From Pseudorhodoferax sp. Leaf265 (GTDB lineage: Bacteria > Pseudomonadota > Gammaproteobacteria > Burkholderiales > Burkholderiaceae_C), in assembly GCF_001422365.1 (NCBI RefSeq), contig NZ_LMMT01000037.1, forward strand, positions 1 through 64,000: a stretch of DNA of 64,000 bases. The letters are read 5' to 3'. Position 1 is the first letter of the stretch, and the number at the start of each line of letters is the position of its first letter. The translations under genes were made by a program, and so were the position numbers. The notes under the pieces were generated by a model. The model was given only the letters and a program-made list of their open reading frames with translations, had not been told where the DNA came from and ran no database searches. This document shows, piece by piece, positions 55,897 to 64,000 of the stretch.

Positions 55897-58800
55897 ATGA
55901 TCGGATGCGTCCCGTTTGGTGCGCAATGGACGGATGCGCTCTGCAGTTCGCACCCTATGCAACGTTCCTGGCTTCCCTGGATCTGCTCCGGCATCGTGCT
56001 CGTTTGCGGCGGCGTCGCAGCGCTCCTGGCCGACCGGCATGTCGCCGCGACGCAGGAGGCCGTCAGGCAGGCCCGCTTCGACGCCGCTGTGCAGCGCATG
56101 GTCGGCGACCTGACACAACGCATCAACCTGTACGAATACGGCCTGCGTGGCGCCCGCGGTGCCATCGTCACGGCTGGCGCCGACCGCATCACGCACGCGC
56201 AGTTCCACGCCTACGCCGCATCGCGCGAGTTTGCGCGCGAGTTCCCGGGCGCGCGCGGCTTCGGCTTCATCCGGCGGGTGCCGCAGGAGGCGCTGGACCT
56301 CTACGGGCGCGCGCAGCGAGCCGCCGGCCGAGCGGACTTCGCGGTCCGGCATTTGGCCGACGCCCGAGGCGACGCGCTGGTCATCGAGTACGTCGAGCCA
56401 GAGGCCCGCAACCGGCAGGCCATCGGCCTGGACATCGCGTCGGAGGAGCACCGTCGCATTGCCGCCCACGAAGCCCTGCGCAGCGGCCAGCCGGTCCTGT
56501 CGCGGCCGATCACCCTGGTGCAGGCCGCACAGGAGAACAAGAGCGGCTTCGTCTTCCTGATCCCGATCTACCGGCCGCATGCGCCCACCGACACGCCCGA
56601 GCAACGCTGGCAGGCGGGCGTGGGCCTCGCTTACGCGCCACTGATCATCGACGAAGTACTGAAGGGCATCGAGGCGCGGAACGACCGCATCGTCGTTGCC
56701 CTTTACGACATGGAAGCCGGCCCGGGCATGCCGCCGCAGCGCTTTTTCACGGAATCCGGGGCCGACGGACCTGCGGCGGGCGGCATGGCGGCGCGCCTGC
56801 CCCTGTCGCTGTACGGACGGCAGTGGCAAGCGGAGTTCAAGGCCACGCCCGCGTTCATCGCGGGGCTGGATCTGCCGGCCCCCCACACCATCGGACAGGT
56901 CGTCGCGGGTGTCTCGGCGCTGCTGGCCGTGCTGCTGTTCTTCGGGATGGTGAACCTGCAGCAGCGGCGCCACACGGCTCTGGTCCATGCGCGCATGGGT
57001 GCCATCGCCGACAGCGTCAGCGATGGCATCGTCGGGCTGGATGCGCGGGGGCGGGTGACCAGTTGGAACCGCGCTGCGGAACGGATGCTCGGGCACGCGG
57101 GTCGCCTGGTGATGGGCGAGCCTTTCGCCGCATTGGCCAACGGTGCACCGGCACCGACGGTGGCGGCCGATGGGGACGTGACGACCAGCGTGCTACAGGT
57201 CGAGCGGCCGGACGGCAGCCCGGCCGAACTGCAGCTGAGCCGCACGGCGGTGTGTGCACCGGATGGGCGCCAGGTGGGGACCGCGGTGACCGTGCGCGAC
57301 CTCACCGAGCAGCACAGCGCCGATGAGCGCTTCAGGCTCGCCGTGGACGCGGCCCCGACCGCCATGCTGATGGTCGATGCGCAGCAGCGGCTCGTGCTTG
57401 CCAACCGCAAGGCGGAAGAGCTGTTCGGCTACAGCAAGGACGAGTTGCTGGGCCTGCAGGTCGACGCCCTGATTCCCATGCGCCTGCGGGCACGGCATGC
57501 GCACCACCAGGCGGGCTACCTGCGCGATCCACGCTCCCGGCCCATGGGACAGGGGCAACCGTTGTTCGCCCTGCACCGGGATGGCCGCGAGATCTCGGTG
57601 GAGGTCGGGCTGAGCCCGGTGAAGACCCGGCACGGGCTCGGCGTGCTGGCGGTCATCACCGACATGTCGAGGCGCGTGGAACTGGAGGCCCAGCTGCATG
57701 CGGCGCTGAGCCGGCTGCAGATGGCCCTCGACGTGGTGGGCCTCGGCGTCTGGGTCTGGCGGCCGGACGACAACCTGTTGGTCTGGGACGAGCAGATGTT
57801 CTCGATCTACGGCGTTCCTCCCGAACTGCGCCATGCCGGCAACGACTGGTTGGCCTTCTGGCGCACGCGTGTCCATCCGGACGACCGGACGGAAGTCGAG
57901 GACCGGCTGCAGCAGCAGTTGCGCGGCGAGAACACGTTCGACCCCGTGTTCCGGATCGTCCGAGAGTCGGGCGAGCTGCGCTACATCCAGGCGGCGGCAC
58001 TCGTGGAGCGAACGGCCGACGGCCGGCCGGTCCAGCTCGTCGGCATCAACCGCGACATCACCGAGCAGAAGGCCGCGGAGTCGCGCGTCCTGGAGCTGAA
58101 TTCCTCGCTGGAGGAGCAGGTCGCGCAGCGCACCCGGCAGCTGCACCAGGCGCTGGAGTCCGCCGAAGCCGCCACCCGGGCCAAGTCCGAGTTCCTGGCG
58201 AACATGAGCCACGAGATCCGTTCGCCCATGAATGCGATCCTGGGCCTGTGCTACCTGCTGGAGCGCGAAAGCCTGTCGACGGCACCTTACGAAATGGTGC
58301 TGCGCATCCAGGGCGCCGGCCGCGCATTGCTGGGCATCATCAACGACATCCTGGACCTGTCGAAAATCGAGGCCGACCGCCTGGACATCGAGCGTGCCCC
58401 GTTCCTGTTGTCTGCCGTGCTCGACAGCCTCGCTTCGATCATGGCATCGTCCCTGGGCGACAAGCCCCTGGAACTGGTGGTGGGGCCGGTGCCTGCGGGC
58501 TCGGAGCATCTGATCGGCGACAGCCTGCGCCTGAGCCAGGTGCTGGTCAATCTGGTCAGCAATGCCATCAAGTTCACGGCGCACGGCGAGGTGGTCGTCA
58601 GTGTGGAACGTGTCGACGACGGCTCCGCGCAGGGGCCCGTGACACTGCGCTTCGCCGTGCAGGACACGGGGATCGGCATCGAGGCGGACAAGCAGGCGCA
58701 GATCTTCGAGGCGTTCAACCAGGCCGACACCTCCACCACCCGCCAGTACGGTGGCACAGGCCTGGGCTTGACCATCAGCAGCCGCCTCGTTGCGCTGATG

Positions 58801-60330
58801 GGGGGGCGCCTGACGGTGGACAGCACTCCGCAACGCGGCAGCACCTTCGCGTTCACGCTGGAGCTGCCGACCGGCGCGGCGACCGGCGGCACGGCGCCGT
58901 TGGTACGGCCCCTGCGCGTGCTCGTCGCCGACGACAACCCGGTGGCCCTGGGCATGCTGGCGGCCGTGGTGCGCAGTCTGGGCTGGCAGGTCGATGCCGT
59001 GGAAGACGGCGAGAAGGCGGTCGACCATGCCTGCGGTCCACAGGCCCGGCCCTACGACGTGCTGTTGCTGGACCTGCACATGCCCGGCATCGACGGCCTG
59101 GAGGCGGCCCGGCGCGTGCGCACCAGCAGCGGTGCGCGCCAGCCCATCCTGGTCATGGCGGCGCCACGCGACCGCGAGAAGCTGCTTGCCGGGGACACCC
59201 AGGGCGTGCTCGACCGTGTCGTACAGAAGCCGGTGACGGGATCAGGCCTGTACAACATCGTGATGGAGGTGCTGCGGGACCGCGACGTGCTGAACATCCC
59301 GGTGTCGGCGGCCGTCGCGGCACAACGCCTGCGCGGGCTTCGGTTCCTGGTCGTGGACGACAGCGACATCAACCGCGATGTGGCGGCACGCATCCTGGGC
59401 AGCGAGGGCGCTTCGGCGTTGTGCGCGGAGAACGGTGCCGAGGCCCTTGCCGTGCTGCAGGCGCATGAGCCGGCGATCGATGGCGTGCTGATGGACATGC
59501 AGATGCCGCACATGGATGGTTACGAAGCGACGCAGAAGATTCGCAGCTCGGCATCCCTGCGCCATCTGGTCGTGGTCGCGCTGAGCGCGGGCGCCTTCGC
59601 GTCGCAGCGGGCGCAGGCCCTCGCTGCAGGGGTCGACGCATTCGTGCCCAAGCCATTCGACGTGGACCAGTTGGTGGAGACCCTGTTGCGCCTGTGCCGC
59701 CCCGGGACCGATGCGCCGACCGCGACACCGGTCCCGTTCGCCCCTGCAGCGCCGGCGGCGCTCGATATCGAGCAGGGTCTTCGGCTCTGGGGCGATCCCG
59801 CGGTCTTCGCGAGCACGTTGGAGAAGTTCCTGGAGACCTATGGCGCAGTGACCCCGCAGATGCGGACGATGCCACACGCGCCCGTGGCGGAACTGGCGCA
59901 CAGGCTCAAAGGTGCGGCGGCCCAACTCGGGATCGGGCACGTCGCCGCGAGCGCGGAATCGTTGGAGCACGCGTCGCGTGCGCGCCGGGACATCGCCGGG
60001 GCGATCGGGCACCTGCAGCTGGCGCTCGAGGCGGCCCGTGACGAGATCCGGGTGTATCTGCAACGCATGTCGACCAGGCCAACGGCGGTGCCCCCGCCTT
60101 CCATGTCCGCCCTGCAAGGGACGGCAGGAGAGATGCTGCACGAGTTGCTGAGGGCCCTGGCAAGCGACGATGCGGCCCGCGTCGAGGCCGCGCTAGCGCA
60201 TGCTGCGCCGCATCTTTCCGTCGATGCGTTGAGCGCGCTGCGCTCTGCCGTGGCGTACTACGAATTCCGCGCCGCCGAGGCGCTGGTCCGCAGCGCGCTC
60301 GCCGCCCGGTCTCGCAACCAGGAGAGCTAG
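55897..60330 (+). CDS. hybrid sensor histidine kinase: CHASE-PAS-HisKA-HATPase-REC-REC-HPt
   Basis: A 1477-residue hybrid kinase. Helices at about 27-46 and 331-352 flank a CHASE-type periplasmic sensor (EFPGARGFGFIRRVP). Three PAS-like segments lie between 365 and 725, the last with PAC-type NRDITEQKAAE. A coiled stretch leads to His772 (NMSHEIRSPMNAI). The ATPase domain has VNLVSNAIKFTA and QDTGIGIEADK. Receiver 1 has Asp1059 (LLLDLHMPGIDG) and receiver 2 Asp1200 (VLMDMQMPHMDG). The HPt domain has His1335 in AHRLKGAAAQLG. In receiver 1 the conserved Thr/Ser position reads Ala. A start at 55957 (MQRSWLPW) is possible. It is two bases from the REC-HD-GYP gene, its likely partner. Confidence 0.93.
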   Translation: MIGCVPFGAQWTDALCSSHPMQRSWLPWICSGIVLVCGGVAALLADRHVAATQEAVRQARFDAAVQRMVGDLTQRINLYEYGLRGARGAIVTAGADRITHAQFHAYAASREFAREFPGARGFGFIRRVPQEALDLYGRAQRAAGRADFAVRHLADARGDALVIEYVEPEARNRQAIGLDIASEEHRRIAAHEALRSGQPVLSRPITLVQAAQENKSGFVFLIPIYRPHAPTDTPEQRWQAGVGLAYAPLIIDEVLKGIEARNDRIVVALYDMEAGPGMPPQRFFTESGADGPAAGGMAARLPLSLYGRQWQAEFKATPAFIAGLDLPAPHTIGQVVAGVSALLAVLLFFGMVNLQQRRHTALVHARMGAIADSVSDGIVGLDARGRVTSWNRAAERMLGHAGRLVMGEPFAALANGAPAPTVAADGDVTTSVLQVERPDGSPAELQLSRTAVCAPDGRQVGTAVTVRDLTEQHSADERFRLAVDAAPTAMLMVDAQQRLVLANRKAEELFGYSKDELLGLQVDALIPMRLRARHAHHQAGYLRDPRSRPMGQGQPLFALHRDGREISVEVGLSPVKTRHGLGVLAVITDMSRRVELEAQLHAALSRLQMALDVVGLGVWVWRPDDNLLVWDEQMFSIYGVPPELRHAGNDWLAFWRTRVHPDDRTEVEDRLQQQLRGENTFDPVFRIVRESGELRYIQAAALVERTADGRPVQLVGINRDITEQKAAESRVLELNSSLEEQVAQRTRQLHQALESAEAATRAKSEFLANMSHEIRSPMNAILGLCYLLERESLSTAPYEMVLRIQGAGRALLGIINDILDLSKIEADRLDIERAPFLLSAVLDSLASIMASSLGDKPLELVVGPVPAGSEHLIGDSLRLSQVLVNLVSNAIKFTAHGEVVVSVERVDDGSAQGPVTLRFAVQDTGIGIEADKQAQIFEAFNQADTSTTRQYGGTGLGLTISSRLVALMGGRLTVDSTPQRGSTFAFTLELPTGAATGGTAPLVRPLRVLVADDNPVALGMLAAVVRSLGWQVDAVEDGEKAVDHACGPQARPYDVLLLDLHMPGIDGLEAARRVRTSSGARQPILVMAAPRDREKLLAGDTQGVLDRVVQKPVTGSGLYNIVMEVLRDRDVLNIPVSAAVAAQRLRGLRFLVVDDSDINRDVAARILGSEGASALCAENGAEALAVLQAHEPAIDGVLMDMQMPHMDGYEATQKIRSSASLRHLVVVALSAGAFASQRAQALAAGVDAFVPKPFDVDQLVETLLRLCRPGTDAPTATPVPFAPAAPAALDIEQGLRLWGDPAVFASTLEKFLETYGAVTPQMRTMPHAPVAELAHRLKGAAAQLGIGHVAASAESLEHASRARRDIAGAIGHLQLALEAARDEIRVYLQRMSTRPTAVPPPSMSALQGTAGEMLHELLRALASDDAARVEAALAHAAPHLSVDALSALRSAVAYYEFRAAEALVRSALAARSRNQES

Positions 60331-60332
60331 CC

Positions 60333-61370
60333 ATGCCCACAGGCCCCATCCTTGTCGTGGACGACGAACCGATCAACCTCGATGCGATGCGCAACATCCT
60401 GGAGCGGGACTACAAGGTGATCGTGTCGCGCAGCGGGGCGGATGCCGTTGCGACCGCAGCCAGGCATGCGGCCTCGTTGGTGCTGTTGGATATCCAGATG
60501 CCGGGCATGGACGGCTATGCGGCCTGCCGGGCACTCAAGGCGGATCCGCGGACGGCGCACATCCCCGTCATCTTCGTCACGTCCCTGTGCGACAGCTGGG
60601 ACGAGGCGCGTGGGTTCGACTGCGGTGCTGTGGACTACCTGACCAAACCCGTGTCTGTGCTGGCGGTGCGCGCACGTGTGCGCACGCACCTGTCCCTGGT
60701 CCAGGCCAGCCGGCTGGAGAAAAGCCACCGGGACGCCATCTCCATGCTCGGAAGAGCGGGCCATTTCAACGACAACGACACGGGCGTGCACATCTGGCGC
60801 ATGGCGACCTTCGCCCGCGAACTGGCGCGCGAGGCGGGTTGGAGCGCGGCCGATGGCCGCACACTGGAACAGGCCGCCCCCATGCACGACATGGGCAAGC
60901 TGGGCATTCCGAGCGCCATCCTGCGCAAGCCCGGTCCGCTGGACGCGGACGAGTGGCGCGTGATGCAGACGCATGCGCGCATTGGCCACGAGATCCTGAG
61001 CGAGAGCGATGCCCCGGTGTTCCGCCTGGCCGCCGAGGTGGCGTTGCGTCACCACGAGAAGTGGGACGGAAGCGGGTACCCGGATGGCTTGCGCGGCCAG
61101 GACATTCCGCATTCCGCCCGCATCGTCGCCATCGCCGACGTCTTCGATGCCTTGTCCATGCGCAGGCCCTACAAGGAGCCCTGGCCGATCGAACGCGTGG
61201 TGCAGACCCTGGAGCAAGGCGCGGGCAGGCATTTCGATCCGGAGCTGCTGCACGCCTTCATCCGGATCCTGCCCCGCATCCGCGCCCTGCAGGCCGAATG
61301 GGAGGCGTACGAGCACGATCAGCTCGGCCGTAACGGCCTGGCCCAGCCGGCGCTCTGGTACAGGGCGTGA
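60333..61370 (+). CDS. response regulator with REC and HD-GYP domains
   Basis: A 345-residue regulated cyclic-di-GMP phosphodiesterase of the RpfG type. The receiver has LVVDDEPIN, phosphoacceptor Asp53 (LVLLDIQMPGMDG), Thr in FVTSL and Lys in DYLTKPVSV. The HD-GYP domain has His185-Asp186 (APMHDMGKLGIP) and HHEKWDGSGYP with GYP at 248-250. It begins two bases after the hybrid kinase stop, so phosphate from that kinase probably controls its activity. Confidence 0.94.
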   Translation: MPTGPILVVDDEPINLDAMRNILERDYKVIVSRSGADAVATAARHAASLVLLDIQMPGMDGYAACRALKADPRTAHIPVIFVTSLCDSWDEARGFDCGAVDYLTKPVSVLAVRARVRTHLSLVQASRLEKSHRDAISMLGRAGHFNDNDTGVHIWRMATFARELAREAGWSAADGRTLEQAAPMHDMGKLGIPSAILRKPGPLDADEWRVMQTHARIGHEILSESDAPVFRLAAEVALRHHEKWDGSGYPDGLRGQDIPHSARIVAIADVFDALSMRRPYKEPWPIERVVQTLEQGAGRHFDPELLHAFIRILPRIRALQAEWEAYEHDQLGRNGLAQPALWYRA

Positions 61371-61376
61371 TGCCCT

Positions 61377-62097
61377 GGGCAGCGCCGCCCCGAAGCGCCC
61401 GCGCCCCGCCAGCTTGACCTTGTACATGGCCGCGTCCGCCGCGGCCAAGATCTCCTGCCCTGTGGCGCCACTTGCAGCGCCTGGCGCCACGCCGATGCTG
61501 CAGTCGACCGTGACCTGCTCACCGCCGGTGAGGGCGATGGGACGCTGCACGGCATCCATGCAGCGCAGCAGAACCGGCTGGGCATCGAGGGCGGTCTCGA
61601 CATCCGCGAGGATCCATGCGAACCCGTCGCCTCCCAGCCGGGCCACCGTATCGTTGGCACGCAAGACGTCGCAAAGCCGCTGGCCGACCGTCCGCAGCAC
61701 CACGTCCTCGGCATCATGGCCATGGCGGCCGTTCACGGGCTAGAAGCCGTCGAGGTCCGTGCAGCAGACCGCGAAGCCCTGGCCGGTGCGCCGGGTCTGC
61801 GCGAGACTGCGCCGCAGAAGGTCTTCGAGGAGCCGGCGGTCGGCCAGGCCCGTCAGCGGGTCGTGCAGGGCCTGGTGCCGGGCACAGCTGCTCGCTGTGC
61901 TTGAGAACGTCGATGCCGACATCCACAGCGATGGGGCCTCGGTGATCGCAGCGCCGCTGAGATCGACCCAGAGATCGGCAGCCGAGCAGGTCTTCATCTT
62001 GGTCTGGATGCGGAATCGCCGATCGCGGAGCAGGGCTGCCTAGCCGACCTGACCGACGGCCGCGAACGAAGCGTCGCTCTCGGACAGGACGGCCTGG
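61377..62097 (-). pseudogene. decayed PAS-GGDEF diguanylate cyclase
   Basis: Reading the minus strand from 62097 gives PAS-like sequence (RDRRFRIQTKM, then DLWVDLSGAAI), a shift of frame into DHRGPIAVDVGIDVLKHSEQL, a shift back, then the GGDEF start ARHQALHDPLTGLADRRLLED. In-frame TAG codons occur at 62042-62040 and at 61742-61740, the latter exactly where DLDGFKPVN is expected. The frame then continues NGRHGHDAEDVVL, RLGGDGF and AADAAMYKVKLAGRGRF. The signature is GGDGF, not GGDEF. The 5' part is cut off by the GntR gene and no natural stop follows. The gene is dead. Confidence 0.8.
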
Positions 62098-62814
62098 CTA
62101 GATCGACAGCCGCGCCATGCGCGGCAGCGTGCGCTCGCCGGACTTCTGCAGATGCCTGCGCATGCGCTTCTCGGCCAGGGCCGGGTCGCCGGCCAGGATG
62201 GCCTCGGTGATGCCGCGGTACTCGGCCACCATGGCGCGCAGGTCGGCGGCCGTGAGCGCATGGTAGAACTGGGCGCGGAACAGGTGGGCGCGCGATTGCG
62301 GCAGCACGCGGTCCAGCTCCTGGTTGCCGGCGATGTCGAACATCACCCTGTAGTAGTTGGCGCGTGCGTCGAGCACGCGGTCCAGCGCCTCGGGTGTGTC
62401 GGCCGTGACGAGCTTGTGTGCCGCCGCCGCGAAGCGGCGCGCGTTGTCGCCGGTGCCGATGCGGGCTGCGGCCAGCCGCGCCGCCAGGCCCGACAGCACC
62501 TCCAGCACGCTGAGCAGGTCGGCCGCGTCCTCGCGCGTGAGCGAGCGGATCACCGCGCCGCGGTGCGGCGTGAGTTCGACCACGCCGCTGGCGGCCAGGA
62601 TGCGCAGGGCCTCGCGCACGGTGCTGCGGCTGACCTGCAGTTCACGCGTGAGGTCGGCTTCCACCAAGCGCTGGCCCACCGCGAAGCGGCGCATCAGGAT
62701 GCCCTTGCTGATCGCATCGGCCACGCGGTCGGGCGTGCTGCGCGGGTGGCGTTCGGCTGCTGCGCCTGCGCGCAGGGCCGCGCGTGCCGCGCTGGGGGGT
62801 GGGGTGGTGTTCAC
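62098..62814 (-). CDS. GntR-family (FCD-type) transcriptional regulator
   Basis: A 238-residue regulator. The winged helix has RVADAISKGILMRRFAVG and VSRSTVREALRILAASGVVEL. The helical FCD ligand domain includes LLSVLEVLSGLAARLAA and FDIAGNQELDRVLPQ. The GTG at 62814 was chosen because it opens the domain; upstream in-frame sequence is not protein-like. FCD members usually sense organic acids. A matching palindrome sits at 63532-63546 before the acyl-CoA dehydrogenase. Confidence 0.9.
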   Translation of the reverse strand: MNTTPPPSAARAALRAGAAAERHPRSTPDRVADAISKGILMRRFAVGQRLVEADLTRELQVSRSTVREALRILAASGVVELTPHRGAVIRSLTREDAADLLSVLEVLSGLAARLAAARIGTGDNARRFAAAAHKLVTADTPEALDRVLDARANYYRVMFDIAGNQELDRVLPQSRAHLFRAQFYHALTAADLRAMVAEYRGITEAILAGDPALAEKRMRRHLQKSGERTLPRMARLSI

Positions 62815-62971
62815 GGGTCGGCCTCGGTCTGCGCGATGGTGCGTTGCGCCGGAAGCGCGCGGCGGCATCGCAGCCGTTCGCACCATACGCGATCGGGGCC
62901 GGATTGTCCGGCAATATCGGCGGACACGGCCACCTGAGTCGGCGCGCACGGCGCCGCCGCTGGCCGGGCTG

Positions 62972-63415
62972 CTACCGCGCGGATGCCGGGCCGTCGATGG
63001 CCTTGAGCAACTCCAGCTGGACGCGCACGACACCGCGCCGCAGCATGCCCAGTTCGCGTGCGGCGGCCGTCGACACGTCGCCGATGCGGTCGGCGCTCCA
63101 GGCGCCGCGGTCGTTGACGCGCACCACCACGCTGCGCCGGTTGAGCAGGTTGGTCACGCGCACCAGCGTGCCGAAGGGCAGGGTCTCGTGCGCCATGGTC
63201 ATCTTCTCGGGGTCGAAGCGTTCGCCGCTGGCCGTCGGGCGGCCCGCGAGCCGGCGCGCGTAGTAGGTCAGGCGGCCCTCCAGGGCATGCACGGTCTCGG
63301 CCACCAGGCCCTCGGGCGCAGCCGGCTGCGCCCGGGCAGGCGTGGCGCAGGCCAGCAGTAGCGCAGCGCAACAGCAGCCCACGCGGGCGAAGCGGACGAT
63401 GGGCAGGGGCTTCAT
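62972..63415 (-). CDS. RlpA-like double-psi beta-barrel protein
   Basis: A 147-residue exported protein. The N-terminal signal runs through [20 protein letters not shown]; the Cys in LLAC could be a lipobox. The double-psi beta-barrel domain has [34 protein letters not shown] and [15 protein letters not shown], with the catalytic-type Asp in NDRG. There is no SPOR domain. Family members act on peptidoglycan. It lies between the GntR gene and the divergent dehydrogenase gene. Confidence 0.85.
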   Translation of the reverse strand: MKPLPIVRFARVGCCCAALLLACATPARAQPAAPEGLVAETVHALEGRLTYYARRLAGRPTASGERFDPEKMTMAHETLPFGTLVRVTNLLNRRSVVVRVNDRGAWSADRIGDVSTAAARELGMLRRGVVRVQLELLKAIDGPASAR

Positions 63416-63531
63416 GGCATCCGCATTGTCGCGCAGGCCGCAGCGCCTGGGCGCAAGCCCCCCGCTTGGCCGCCGCATACCCTCGCAGCGGCTTCTTGCC
63501 TGCCCGCCTGCCACGCCGGACAAACCCTGAT

Positions 63532-63546
63532 GATTGTCTGACAATC
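63532..63546. promoter_or_regulatory. perfect palindrome GATTGTCTGACAATC, candidate GntR/FCD operator
   Basis: GATTGTC-T-GACAATC is a perfect inverted repeat whose core TTGTCTGACAA fits the FadR-type pattern TnGTnnnACnA. It lies 36 bases before the dehydrogenase ATG, where a repressor would act. Confidence 0.65.
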
Positions 63547-63582
63547 TGGCCCTACCATCCTGGGCCATTGCAGGTGCCCGCC

Positions 63583-64000
63583 ATGCCTGTTCAACACGCG
63601 GCACGCCAGCCGCCCCGAAAGGACGATGTGTACGAGTTCTCGCCCAGGGTCCAGGATCTGCAGCAGCGCCTCGCTGCCTTCATGGAGGCGCACATCTACC
63701 CCAACGAGCAGCGCTACTACCGCGAAGCCGAGGAGCTCGGCCCCTGGAAGGTGGCGCCGGTGCTCGACGAACTCAAGCCGCTGGCGCGCGCGGCCGGCCT
63801 GTGGAATCTGTTCCTGCCGGCCTCCGAGCACGGCGCGGGCCTGTCCAACTTCGACTACGCGCCGCTGTGCGAGATCATGGGCCGCTCGCACCTGGCGCCC
63901 GAGGTCTTCAACTGCTCGGCGCCCGACACCGGCAACATGGAAGTTCTGGCGCGCTACGCCACGCCCGAGCACCAGGAGCGCTGGCTCAAGCCGCTGCTGG
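63583..64000 (+). CDS. acyl-CoA dehydrogenase, N-terminal part (cut by window end)
   Basis: The first 139 codons of an acyl-CoA dehydrogenase of the large ACAD10/11-like type. It opens with a short N-terminal segment, then [44 protein letters not shown] and [18 protein letters not shown], the flavin-domain start of the family. The frame is open to the last base of the window. It is preceded by the GntR-type palindrome, so it is probably the first gene of a regulated fatty- or organic-acid operon. Confidence 0.87.
   Translation, partial: MPVQHAARQPPRKDDVYEFSPRVQDLQQRLAAFMEAHIYPNEQRYYREAEELGPWKVAPVLDELKPLARAAGLWNLFLPASEHGAGLSNFDYAPLCEIMGRSHLAPEVFNCSAPDTGNMEVLARYATPEHQERWLKPLL

Overview
The window is GC-rich, densely coding bacterial chromosome. 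Its gene content points to a betaproteobacterium of the order Burkholderiales, most likely the family Comamonadaceae (inference). The evidence is the tig-clpP-clpX-lon block, many catabolic CoA clusters, an orphan TctC-type binding protein, a trimeric-type porin and several methyl-accepting chemotaxis proteins.

Layout. 1-2.7 kb is a foreign segment: an IS3-family (IS2-group) insertion sequence whose left inverted repeat is the first base of the window, then an A/T-richer two-gene cassette (a TIR-like protein and a small multi-pass membrane protein) that looks like an anti-phage module. It ends at a 3' remnant of a tRNA-Leu-like gene. 2.7-9.1 kb is core proteostasis (tig, clpP, clpX, lon), followed by three identical tRNA-Gly(GCC) genes and a strong terminator. 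9.1-19.6 kb is an acyl-CoA catabolic cluster of the liu/atu type: an AtuA-family protein, two acyl-CoA dehydrogenases, both subunits of a biotin-dependent acyl-CoA carboxylase and an enoyl-CoA hydratase, with a chemoreceptor inside the cluster. 19.6-23.4 kb holds a phosphotransferase-fold kinase, an epoxide-hydrolase-like enzyme and a second chemoreceptor, all on the minus strand.

23.5-36.3 kb is an uptake and catabolism region: a TRAP transporter with fused permease, preceded by three ATCGAT-centred boxes at 13-bp spacing; a LacI-family regulator; a 2-hydroxyacid dehydrogenase; a TIM-barrel hydrolase; an acyl-CoA ligase; and a complete branched-chain-amino-acid-type ABC transporter. 36.4-46.5 kb looks like an acquired aromatic-degradation island. 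It contains a LigAB-type ring-cleavage dioxygenase, three hydrolase or decarboxylase-like enzymes, a flavin monooxygenase, a porin, a TctC binding protein, an AraC regulator and an exported amidohydrolase. It has a transposase remnant on one side and about 570 bp of non-coding sequence on the other.

47-61.4 kb is a signalling island. Minus strand: chemoreceptor, CheW, a REC-HPt protein and an HTH-REC fusion. Plus strand: a single-domain response regulator, an HD-GYP phosphodiesterase, a solute-binding protein, a PAS histidine kinase, a CHASE-type hybrid kinase with two receiver domains and an HPt, and a REC-HD-GYP protein. A decayed PAS-GGDEF cyclase gene follows (61.4-62.1 kb). The window closes with a GntR/FCD regulator, an RlpA-like protein and the start of an acyl-CoA dehydrogenase behind a perfect GntR-type palindrome.

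All functional calls come from reading the sequence and remembered family knowledge; no database search was run.
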